Source: Paenibacillus sp. FSL M7-0420 (GTDB lineage Bacteria; Bacillota; Bacilli; Paenibacillales; Paenibacillaceae). Taken from it: DNA of 64,000 nucleotides. The number at the start of each line of letters is the position of its first letter. Within the stretch, counting starts at the first letter, position 1. The stretch lies in contig NZ_JBBOCJ010000001.1 in NCBI RefSeq assembly GCF_038002345.1, positions 2,170,001 through 2,234,000 on the forward strand. Direction: 5' to 3'. Shown one piece after another: positions 16,168-23,163 of this stretch. The notes under the pieces were generated by a model. The model was not told the origin of the DNA, made no database searches, and saw only the letters and a list, made by a program, of their open reading frames with translations. The position numbers and the translations under genes were made by a program.

Positions 16168-17340
16168 TCAGTTCTGACTGCCGGGCCATGTGTAGGTCTT
16201 GATGATATCCTGGCTGCCGTCCATTCTGTGAAGCTTGAAGGTGAAGACATTGTCAGTACGTCCGGTGAAGTAGATATAGTCTCCCGGGAACATGAAATCG
16301 GGCTGCTCTACCTCGCGCTGGCGCTCTGCACTGAGTAGCTGCTTGTATAACAAAGTCTGCTCACCGGTAGCACGGTCAACTAGGGTCAGGAAGGCGGTGT
16401 CTGTAGGGCGGACCAGCAGAACATCCGGGTAGACGGCTTCGACGTTGTAGTAGACATCCTGGGCAACGGTGGTGCCCAGCAGTTTCGGTAGATTTACGGT
16501 CTCGCTGACCGCTCCGGTTCCATCCTCAATGAGCCTTAGTGTGCGGCCGTCGTTGAAAATCAGCTTGCCGTCAGCCCAGACCGGGGCTGTGCCGAAGGAG
16601 GTATGGATATTCGTATGCCCCTGGCGGATCACACTGTTGTTCTTCACTAGATAGGTGTAATACCCTGCATGTACATGGGGCTCGCCATACGAATTCACGA
16701 CTTGAAGCAGAGTCAGACCGGCAGGTGTGCGCTCGAAGGTGAAATCCACTACATCCAGCCCTCTGCCGAGAACAGCCAGCTTATGTCTGGTGTTCTGCTT
16801 CGTGGTCAAATACAGCTCGCCGCTGTCCAGCGACAGGGAGTACACTCCGCCGTCGAACACTTCCGAATAACCGCGGTACATATGCAGACCATTGGCCCGT
16901 ATCGTATTCGTGGCGGCATCCCATCTTACGGGCCCGCCTTCAAGAGCCGCTACCACAAACTTGACGGGTACATACAGTTGCTTATCCGCCATATAAGGTG
17001 TGCCTCCAAGGGAGACCTTCTTCCCGTCCAGTACGCCGGTGGATTGACCAAGCTTCATGCTGAAGCTTTTGTTCCACCCGCTGAAGGTAGCGGTTTTGTC
17101 TGCATTACTCCACTTGCCCTCAAGACCCATGATTGTGACCAGGTTAGCCGGCATATAAGAGACTCCGTTCTTGATCTGTGCGGTGCCTCCGGCCATGCCT
17201 GATATCCCGCTTCCGTTGCTGTAGGTTAATTGAAGTTGTACCTTCGGGGCGGGCTTGGCCGAAGCCGGAACGGCTTCAGCCCCTCCGGCCAGAGCCAGTG
17301 CAAGTGCGGGGAGGAGTAATAACCTCCGGTTGATCTTCAT
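16168..17340 (-). CDS. Secreted protein with copper-amine-oxidase N-terminal (stalk) domain
   Basis: The 390-residue protein begins with a signal peptide (MKINRRLLLLPALALALAGGAEA, cleavage near ASA-KP). It then has a PF07833-type copper amine oxidase N-like domain (about residues 45-155: GVSYMPANLVTIMG, KQLYVPVKFVVAALEG) and a C-terminal beta-propeller-like region of about 230 residues without named motifs. In Bacillales such domains occur in secreted wall-associated proteins without oxidase activity. The ATG at 17340 has AAAGGA 8 bases away; the ATG three codons earlier is too close to it. It lies downstream of the HTH-TPR regulator and its candidate peptide on the same strand, so it may be part of their regulon or operon. 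Confidence 0.8.
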   Translation of the reverse strand: MKINRRLLLLPALALALAGGAEAVPASAKPAPKVQLQLTYSNGSGISGMAGGTAQIKNGVSYMPANLVTIMGLEGKWSNADKTATFSGWNKSFSMKLGQSTGVLDGKKVSLGGTPYMADKQLYVPVKFVVAALEGGPVRWDAATNTIRANGLHMYRGYSEVFDGGVYSLSLDSGELYLTTKQNTRHKLAVLGRGLDVVDFTFERTPAGLTLLQVVNSYGEPHVHAGYYTYLVKNNSVIRQGHTNIHTSFGTAPVWADGKLIFNDGRTLRLIEDGTGAVSETVNLPKLLGTTVAQDVYYNVEAVYPDVLLVRPTDTAFLTLVDRATGEQTLLYKQLLSAERQREVEQPDFMFPGDYIYFTGRTDNVFTFKLHRMDGSQDIIKTYTWPGSQN

Positions 17341-17377
17341 GTTCGTCATCCTTTCTGCGGGCGCGGCCGCTGCTGGA

Positions 17378-17521
17378 TCAGCCGTCCCCCGTCCCGTGAC
17401 CCATAGGCTGAACCTGGGATTGTACGGTAGTCTCTCTTACAGATTCATAACCCCCCAGGGGGTGAACAGCTATAACGGCCAAGCTACATGACACTAGAAG
17501 CATAATCATTTTTCTTATCAT
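17378..17521 (-). CDS. Candidate quorum-sensing pheromone precursor (47 residues), overlapping the regulator 3' end
   Basis: On the minus strand an ATG at 17521 opens a 47-codon frame that overlaps the last 38 bases of the HTH-TPR regulator in a different frame and ends at TGA 17378-17380. It has its own strong ribosome site inside the regulator (GGAGAGGTG, 17532-17540, about 10 bases upstream). The product has a secretion-signal layout: basic MIRK, a hydrophobic core MIMLLVSCSLAVIAV, then a polar tail ending in QPMGHGTGDG. That is the form of Phr, PapR, NprX and AimP/AloP-type precursors, whose C-terminal 5-10 residues are exported, matured and re-imported to bind the cognate TPR receptor. 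The mature peptide is inferred to lie in the C-terminal tail. I know of no sequence identity to a named peptide. Confidence 0.65.
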   Translation of the reverse strand: MIRKMIMLLVSCSLAVIAVHPLGGYESVRETTVQSQVQPMGHGTGDG

Positions 17522-18881
17522 TGGATTCTTGCACCTCTCCAATCAGAAGTCTGTATTGCTCTGTCTGTTCCTCAGTGGCTTGATGCCGGAATTGTTCAAA
17601 CAGATTCACACATTTAATGATTATGCTATCACTCTTTATTTTAGCAGAAGATTCCAGACTTTGGAGCAGGAAGCCCATTCCTTCGGGGCGGTGATTGCGT
17701 AAATAATAGTTGGCTAATTCCGCGAGAAAGGTAGAGTACTGGTCGGCCAGGATCTGCTGGTTGTGAAGCTCCCCGAAGTCCTTCAGGTTGGTCCGGTAAG
17801 GGATATAGGAAGGGAACTGTTCAAGCACCTCATCGACATTCCAGGAGAAGCGGTTGGCTGAGATCATAATATGGTACAGGGCAACGAAAATCTCACTGGC
17901 TTGCGGAGCAATATAGGCCACATATTCAGGCAGCGCTCCATGATCACCGGACATCATCCGGTAGAGAAGGGTGTTGGCCGTGCCCCACTCCTGGAATTGG
18001 TCCAGGATGCGCCGGGTGTCTTCCCCTTTTTCACGTATCCAGCTCCTATCCATATATAGAGCTACGTATTTCAGCGCCGATTCATAGTCCCGGAATTCTT
18101 CGCACACGCTTGCCCGCATCAGATGCGAATACAGCGCATAGAAGAATACCGGCTTCTCCGGGCTTTTATCCTGGCGGTCCCTGCGCTGCGATCGGTGCAG
18201 ATGGTGGTAGCTGAGCATGGCAAGGCGGTGCATCTCCTGGGCCAGGGCATCCACCTTGTCCCACTTGTGCAGCGAGTAATAGACATGCATCAGAGCTTTC
18301 AGTCCATCGAGCTGATCCGGCACCTCAAGCCGTTCAATATAACATTCGAACAAAAGAGCAGCCTGGAGGTTGAGTGTCTGGCTGTCTCCGAGGGTAATGC
18401 GGAACAAACGGTACTGGCAGAGGGCCAGCCGCTCGGAATGCTGATACTTCTCGCTTGCGCTGATATTCTTGTAGAGCACGGCCGCCGCTTGCCAGTGATG
18501 CTCCTGGAACAGGTCCTCGGCCACTTCAAAAAGCATCGGAGCGTAGGTTAGGTTGTCCAGCAGATTTTTGACTACAAGCTCAATACAGTCCAGCCGCCCC
18601 AGCTCCGCTGAATTCAGGATGAAGGGGCGCAGCCGCCGCCAGGTTGGTGCCGAATATAAGAAGCACTCATCGACATACATGCTATAGAAATGATCCTCCG
18701 GCAATGACATGCCCCGGGTAATCAATTTCAGGTGGTTCATGGCAATCGGCTGCTGGCCGCTAAGGATACGGCTTAAGGTGCCGGAATTAACGCCGGACAG
18801 AATGGAGAACTGGTTGATGGACAACTGCTGGGAATAGAGATAAGCCTCAAGATGACTGCGAATCGTTGTGAGAGGCTTCAA
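17484..18881 (-). CDS. HTH-TPR transcriptional regulator, RRNPP / AimR-like type
   Basis: The 465-residue protein has an N-terminal lambda-repressor-type helix-turn-helix (about residues 13-45, QQLSINQFSILSGVNSGTLSRILSG). The rest is an all-helical TPR-like array of about 400 residues. This is the architecture of peptide-responsive regulators such as PlcR, NprR, Rgg, AimR and the AimR-like AloR proteins reported in Paenibacillus polymyxa. I start at the TTG at 18881 because GGTGAT lies just upstream and residues beyond it are not family-like; a longer in-frame extension to 19031 would be transcribed through the promoter at 18931-18959. A peptide-precursor ORF overlaps its 3' end, matching receptor/pheromone gene pairs. 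Confidence 0.75.
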   Translation of the reverse strand: MKPLTTIRSHLEAYLYSQQLSINQFSILSGVNSGTLSRILSGQQPIAMNHLKLITRGMSLPEDHFYSMYVDECFLYSAPTWRRLRPFILNSAELGRLDCIELVVKNLLDNLTYAPMLFEVAEDLFQEHHWQAAAVLYKNISASEKYQHSERLALCQYRLFRITLGDSQTLNLQAALLFECYIERLEVPDQLDGLKALMHVYYSLHKWDKVDALAQEMHRLAMLSYHHLHRSQRRDRQDKSPEKPVFFYALYSHLMRASVCEEFRDYESALKYVALYMDRSWIREKGEDTRRILDQFQEWGTANTLLYRMMSGDHGALPEYVAYIAPQASEIFVALYHIMISANRFSWNVDEVLEQFPSYIPYRTNLKDFGELHNQQILADQYSTFLAELANYYLRNHRPEGMGFLLQSLESSAKIKSDSIIIKCVNLFEQFRHQATEEQTEQYRLLIGEVQESNDKKNDYASSVM

Positions 18882-18930
18882 GGGATCACCGCCTGACTGA
18901 ATTCCATATTTTGGATTATTGTATATGTGT

Positions 18931-18959
18931 ATAATATAAGTCATTATTCCAATGGTCAA
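18931..18959 (-). promoter_or_regulatory. Sigma-A promoter of the HTH-TPR regulator
   Basis: Read on the minus strand, -35 TTGACC and -10 TATTAT are 17 bp apart, 50 bases upstream of the TTG start. A dyad-like TATACACATATA directly follows the -10 and could be an autoregulatory site. Confidence 0.65.
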
Positions 18960-19048
18960 TAGAGTGATGGGGAGAAACCGTGAACAATGGAAAAAAGCAT
19001 TCCCATAGTCCCAGGAACGCTTAGTCTTCATAGGGGGCAGACAGCGGA

Positions 19049-20206
19049 TCAGGCGGTATAAATCCCTGCTTCATTCTTGATCCTGCGGTGCTCGATGACT
19101 TCTTCATAATCTTTAATCAGTCTGTCAAAAATCTGCTCCCAGGAGCGTTGGAGGGCTTGGCGCCGCCCTTCGCGGCCCATTGCGCTCAACAGCAGGGGCC
19201 TGGCGGCGGCGGTGCAGATCTGCTCTGCCATGGCTGCCGGGCTGCGCGGCTCGAACAGCATGCCGGTGACACTGGGTGCGATCAGCTCCCGCGTTCCGCC
19301 TGCATCTGCGGCGATCACGGGAAGCCCCGACGCCATGGCTTCAAGCACGACGTTGCCGAAGGTCTCCGTGCAGGAGGGGAAGACGAACAGATCGGCGGAG
19401 GCGTACAGCTCTGCCAGCTCTTCGCCGTGTCTGGCACCGGTGAAGGTGACATTCTCCTGTGCCTGCGATTTAAGCTCAGGCAGCAGCGGGCCATCGCCGG
19501 TAATCACCAGCTGAACCTGCGAACGCACGGACTCCGGCAGGAGCTGCGTAGCCTGAAGGAGGGTGGTGAGATCTTTTTCCGGGGCAATCCGTCCGACATA
19601 GAGCATCATCAGCGCTGCTCCCTTGCCGTAACGTTCCCTGGTCTCTTCGCTTCTTCTCTCCGGCGAGTAGAGGGTACAGTCCACGCCTCTGGACCACAGA
19701 CGCAGCCGGGTGAAGCCCTCCATGCGCAAGCTGGTTAGGGTCTCGCGGGAAGGGGCCAGGACGGCATCGCAGGAACGGTGATACCACTTCATGTATTTCC
19801 AGTAGAGCGGGAGGATTCTTCTCATTTTGTAATATTCGAGGTAACGGTCGAAGTGGGTGTGATAGGAGGCGACATGGGGGATTTGCTGCTTGCGGGCATA
19901 CCGGAGGCCGGTTAAGCCGATATTGAAAGGGGTGGCGAGATGGAGCAGGTCAGGGGCGAACGCAGTCAGTTCACTCTGTATGGAGGACATGCCGGGCAGG
20001 GCCAGCCTGCACTCGGGATACAGGAAAAAGGGGATGCTGGCCACGGGTCTGACAGGATCGGGGTAGCTGCTCTCCGGGGCGGATTTTGGCGTGAACAGCA
20101 GATGATCGATTCCCCGGCGGTGCAGGTGGCCGGTCAGCCGGCCGAGTGTACGGGCAACCCCATTGGTCTGCGGAAGAAAGGTATCCGTGAATAGAGCCAG
20201 ACGCAT
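19049..20206 (-). CDS. GT4 family glycosyltransferase
   Basis: The 385-residue protein is of GT-B fold. The N-terminal Rossmann domain begins MRLALFTDTFLPQTNGVARTL, the phrase typical of GT4 mannosyl/glucosyl transferases acting on lipids. The C-terminal donor domain has YVGRIAPEKDL and the E-x7-E motif FPSCTETFGNVVLEAM (about residues 288-303). The likely role is glycosylation of a membrane lipid or cell-surface glycan using a nucleotide sugar; the acceptor is unknown. The ATG at 20206 has GGGAGGG 6 bases before it. It is divergent from the Pro-rich small gene, with a 10-bp repeat tract between them. Confidence 0.85.
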   Translation of the reverse strand: MRLALFTDTFLPQTNGVARTLGRLTGHLHRRGIDHLLFTPKSAPESSYPDPVRPVASIPFFLYPECRLALPGMSSIQSELTAFAPDLLHLATPFNIGLTGLRYARKQQIPHVASYHTHFDRYLEYYKMRRILPLYWKYMKWYHRSCDAVLAPSRETLTSLRMEGFTRLRLWSRGVDCTLYSPERRSEETRERYGKGAALMMLYVGRIAPEKDLTTLLQATQLLPESVRSQVQLVITGDGPLLPELKSQAQENVTFTGARHGEELAELYASADLFVFPSCTETFGNVVLEAMASGLPVIAADAGGTRELIAPSVTGMLFEPRSPAAMAEQICTAAARPLLLSAMGREGRRQALQRSWEQIFDRLIKDYEEVIEHRRIKNEAGIYTA

Positions 20207-20330
20207 CGGTATCCCTCCCAGTAATCTTGTTGCCTTGATCTTAACAACCAACTATTACTTGGAGATCAACCGCAGGTTAAACATCTTGCATGAAGAGGGG
20301 GATTTACAGGGAGGGTCGGAGGGAAGCCGG

Positions 20331-20430
20331 GAGGACAAGGGAGGACAAGGGAAGACAAGGGAGGACAAGGGAGGACAAGGGAAGACCAAGGGGGACTAGG
20401 GAGGACTAGGGAAGACCAGGAAGGACTTGG
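20331..20430 (+). repeat. Tandem 10-bp G-rich repeats (10 units)
   Basis: Ten consecutive 10-mers of the form GAGGACAAGG (variants GAAGACAAGG, GAGGACTAGG, GGGGACTAGG) run without slippage in the gap between divergent genes. The tract is purine-rich, repeats at one helical turn, and puts G runs every 10 bases on one strand. It could vary in length by slippage and so tune the flanking promoters. Confidence 0.85.
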
Positions 20431-20498
20431 ACAATAAGGTTAAGGGAGGAGCGGAACGGGTATACATGAGGTATCAGGAATGAAGGAGGTATATGGAT

Positions 20499-20687
20499 AT
20501 GAGCAAAGATCTGCCGCCGGAGGTTCCGCCGAAGGTTGTCCCTGATGTGAAGCCGGATATCCTCCCGGAGCCGGTAGTAATCCCGCCGGAGATTGTGCCG
20601 GAGAAGCATCCCGAAATCGTGCCGCCAGAGCAGCCCGAGATTATCCCGCCGGCCCCGCCGGAGATTCTTCCGAATGATCCGCTGTAA
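20499..20687 (+). CDS. Small Pro/Glu-rich repeat protein (62 residues)
   Basis: The product consists almost entirely of P-P-E-[IV]-[VL]-P-type repeats (PPEVPPKVVPDVKPDILP, then PEIVPPEQPEIIPPAPPEIL). It has no signal peptide and no other domain, and is probably an extended polyproline-II rod. AAGGAGG lies 9 bases before ATG 20499; the ATG two codons earlier is too close. A good intrinsic terminator follows. The function is unknown. Its repetitive codons are compatible with a true coding sequence because the E/P/I/V pattern holds to the end. Confidence 0.6.
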   Translation: MSKDLPPEVPPKVVPDVKPDILPEPVVIPPEIVPEKHPEIVPPEQPEIIPPAPPEILPNDPL

Positions 20688-20755
20688 GCTGGAATGCTGT
20701 CTGACAGCAGACTAAAGACTGACTGACAGAAGAATAGTGGATAGATTATGCTAAG

Positions 20756-20777
20756 CGCCCGGGGAACCGGGCGTTTT
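20756..20777 (+). terminator. Intrinsic terminator of the Pro-rich gene
   Basis: CGCCCGG and CCGGGCG with loop GGAA are followed by TTTT. Confidence 0.8.
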
Positions 20778-20788
20778 GCGATTATATA

Positions 20789-21120
20789 GGAAACTAAAGT
20801 TTCCTACTGTAGAAAAGGTATGTGTACATTTGTGAATATGAGTTCTTGGAATGATTCGTAAAATGACCTTGATGCTGAATGTGACTGAGGGCTGAATGTA
20901 TGTGAAAAACAGTACACAATGTGTTCACAAGCAGGCATATGGACCAAATGTATGTGGAAAACAGTATACATTGTGTTCGCAAGCAGGCATATAGACCAGA
21001 TGTATGTGAAAAACAGTATACATTGTGTTCGCAAGCAGGCATATGACCAAATGTATGTGAAAAACAGTATACATTGTGTTCGCACGAAGGTAATCTTATT
21101 CGTCCGTAGGATGATTTTGC
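20789..21120 (+). repeat. Palindromic array C (four 51-52-bp units, family I) with end modules
   Basis: Units start near 20895, 20947, 20999 and 21050. Each unit has arms AATGTATG and a (partly degraded) CATACATT/TATACATT around a TGAAAAACAG loop, plus a conserved spacer of about 26 bp (TGTGTTCGCAAGCAGGCATA). A left palindrome GGAAACTAAAGTTTCC (20789-20804) and a right hairpin TCGTCCGTAGGATGA followed by TTTTG (about 21101-21119) bound the block. Matching end modules bound array F at 41.5 kb. Confidence 0.85.
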
Positions 21121-21312
21121 TGTGTGCTCTGTTCCGCGTAAAGTACCTGGGCAGGTATCGGAGCTAGAGCCAAAATCCACTTGTTACCTGATATTCTTGA
21201 GAAACTGGCGAAATAAGATACGTTTTTCCAATTGTTAGTGGCAGGCACCTGTTTCCTGAGGTGGAGAAGAGCGTGGCAGTAATATGGACGGGTCAGGTGT
21301 TTGTTAAGCAGC

Positions 21313-21440
21313 TGGCTTCCTGTTCCAGGTTGGCGGTGCCCGGTGACCGGTTCCCGATCCTGGTTGACAGTTCCCGATGCCCGGCTCCCTGTTCCAGGTT
21401 GGCGGTTCCCCGTTCCACCGTACCCGCTCTCCAATCTCCG
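21313..21440. repeat. Degenerate GC-rich direct repeats
   Basis: TGTTCCAGGTTGGCGGT occurs at 21321 and 21390 (69 bp apart). Degraded copies of the GTTCCCGATxCxxGGT type lie between, suggesting a subunit of about 23 bp. The block lies between array C and the 3' end of the phospholipase gene. 21213-21231 holds a 19-base sequence (ATAAGATACGTTTTTCCAA) that recurs at 35598-35616. Confidence 0.6.
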
Positions 21441-21448
21441 CTCTACCC

Positions 21449-22432
21449 TCAACTGCCCGGGAGACTTGTCCAGATCGGTTCGGCGTATTGGTTCTGCAGA
21501 TTCATGCTGCAATCCTTGCCGGTATCGTAGGAGCGGTTGCCCAGCACCTGTGCGAATTGCTCCTGCTTGCGCCTTACTGCAGCGGGTTCCTTGCACTCCA
21601 GCCAATCGGCAAGCGCTCCGAGCACCGTCCGGCCTTCCGCAAGAGCCGCCTCCCATAGCTCCCACACCGATTCTGTGCGGACCTCGGAATAGAGTGCGGG
21701 ATGCCGCCATTCGGAGTGCCGCTCATTTAGATAATCCAGCTGCTCCTCACGCGCGGTAAGCTTGCGGGAGAACAGCAGGCGGGTCCGTCCCCAGGTGATG
21801 GCCTTCTTCCAGCCCTTCGGGTCATACAGGCAGCGCTGGGCCAGCACCATATCGCGGTAAGAGGTCTGCCAGATCTCTTCAGGCAACCGGGACATCGCCT
21901 CCGGGTAATGCTTAAGGGCCGTAGTGTGAAGGATGCGGTGAACCGGACCGGGCAGGCGGGAGCCGGCGTCAATCAGAGACCAGGCCGGGTTCTCCCACGT
22001 GTTGAGCTTCCGCCGCCGGTTCATGAACAACGTGTCCAGATCAATCTCGAACCGCTGATGATCGCGGTATTGATAGCCCGCCTTCCAGTTAATATAGGGA
22101 TGGAGATTGCGGTCCAGCAGATGATGGGTGAGGAAGCCGAGGAAGTAGAGCAGGGCCTGCTCCCCTTCAGCCCCGCTAAGGTTCCGCGCAGACTCCCAGA
22201 AGTCCATAAGAACAGGCCCGCAGCTTCGCGTATGCATCAGATCCCCGAGATGTAGCGCCCCGGCATCCTTGCTCCAGGGGAGAAAGCTGTGATACAGCAG
22301 AATATCCGGGCCCTGACAGCCAAGATGATAGAGAGGCTGCTGCTGCTCCAGCTGCTGAAGAAACGGAAGCCGATTACTGAATTCTCCGGCCAGCTGCCGC
22401 CCGTACTCGATATGCATCCAGATATTAGGCAT
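21449..22432 (-). CDS. Zinc-dependent phospholipase C-like protein
   Basis: The 327-residue protein has the zinc-dependent phospholipase C family pattern: MPNIWMHIEYGRQL at the N-terminus, GCQGPDILLYH, HLGDLMHT and FLTHHLLDRNLHPYI. These place the His/Asp zinc ligands of the alpha-helical PLC fold. There is no signal peptide, unlike secreted PLCs, so it is a cytoplasmic member of unknown substrate. The ATG at 22432 has AGGAGG at 7 bases; an ATG two codons earlier is directly against the ribosome site. Confidence 0.75.
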   Translation of the reverse strand: MPNIWMHIEYGRQLAGEFSNRLPFLQQLEQQQPLYHLGCQGPDILLYHSFLPWSKDAGALHLGDLMHTRSCGPVLMDFWESARNLSGAEGEQALLYFLGFLTHHLLDRNLHPYINWKAGYQYRDHQRFEIDLDTLFMNRRRKLNTWENPAWSLIDAGSRLPGPVHRILHTTALKHYPEAMSRLPEEIWQTSYRDMVLAQRCLYDPKGWKKAITWGRTRLLFSRKLTAREEQLDYLNERHSEWRHPALYSEVRTESVWELWEAALAEGRTVLGALADWLECKEPAAVRRKQEQFAQVLGNRSYDTGKDCSMNLQNQYAEPIWTSLPGS

Positions 22433-22606
22433 GATCATTCCTCCTATCAGTTCATGTGTCAGCCGCAACTAAGGATATTCATATATTTTACCCCTTGTAT
22501 GTAAGAAGAAAATCAGAAATTCCGCATAAAACAGCCTGCATTCTTTTACAATTCTGTGAATGAACTCAATTGAACCCATAGACCTGCATTTGGCCGGAAA
22601 ATAACC

Positions 22607-22660
22607 CATCAAACAGCGGCAGTCAGGGACGGAATGTCCCGGCTGCCGCTGTTTGCTGGG
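22607..22660 (-). terminator. Terminator of the leftward SIS-GH20-GNAT operon
   Basis: AAACAGCGGCAG pairs with CTGCCGCTGTTT (12 bp), extended by CCCA/TGGG. On the minus strand the stem is followed by TTATTTTCC. The gap 22433-22606 shows no gene. Confidence 0.65.
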
Positions 22661-22683
22661 TGCTCACACAAAACAAATCGTAT

Positions 22684-23163
22684 TCAGTCCATGCTGATCA
22701 GGTCACGGAATACCCCGGGAAAAGAGTCAGGGACCGCAATCGCACCCACGGTCTTCTCATAGAAAGGGACGGCGTCCGCCACCCAGCCGATAATGGCATA
22801 GCCATAACCGCTCTGGTGCATCGCGGACAGGCATTCCAGCAGCAGGGCCTTCCCGATGCCCAGCCCCCGGTAATCCTCCAGCACCCCGGTGGGGCCGAAG
22901 AAGTTCTTCACTACAACCTCGTGACAGGCGAAGCCGATCACCTCGCCTTGCTTCACGGCAATATAGCAGTGGACGGGCAGGTGGGCGAAGGCTACCTCGC
23001 ATTCATTCCGCCAGCTCTCCGTGAAATGGCGGCCGACAAAATCGACAATAGCCTGCTTATCTCCGGTCATCGCCCGTTTAATAACAATGCCTTGTCCCCG
23101 CAGACGCTCCAGCAGCGCCCCGTTGTCCGGCAGATCGTATAGCTTCACAAGCATATCAGGCAT
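22684..23163 (-). CDS. GNAT family N-acetyltransferase
   Basis: The 159-residue protein has a GNAT fold with the acetyl-CoA pyrophosphate-binding loop RGLGIGKAL (about residues 99-107), preceded by the strand GPTGVLEDY. It is the last gene of the SIS-GH20-GNAT operon; its ATG overlaps the GH20 stop codon by one base (TGATG), with GGGGGA upstream. The acceptor is unknown. Given the context an amino sugar or amine could be acetylated, but GNAT proteins are too diverse to say. Confidence 0.8.
   Translation of the reverse strand: MPDMLVKLYDLPDNGALLERLRGQGIVIKRAMTGDKQAIVDFVGRHFTESWRNECEVAFAHLPVHCYIAVKQGEVIGFACHEVVVKNFFGPTGVLEDYRGLGIGKALLLECLSAMHQSGYGYAIIGWVADAVPFYEKTVGAIAVPDSFPGVFRDLISMD

Noticed and set aside
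18882..19031. N-terminal extension of the HTH-TPR regulator to 19031
   Set aside because: It would place coding sequence over the clear sigma-A promoter, has no ribosome site, and the HTH family begins at the TTG at 18881.
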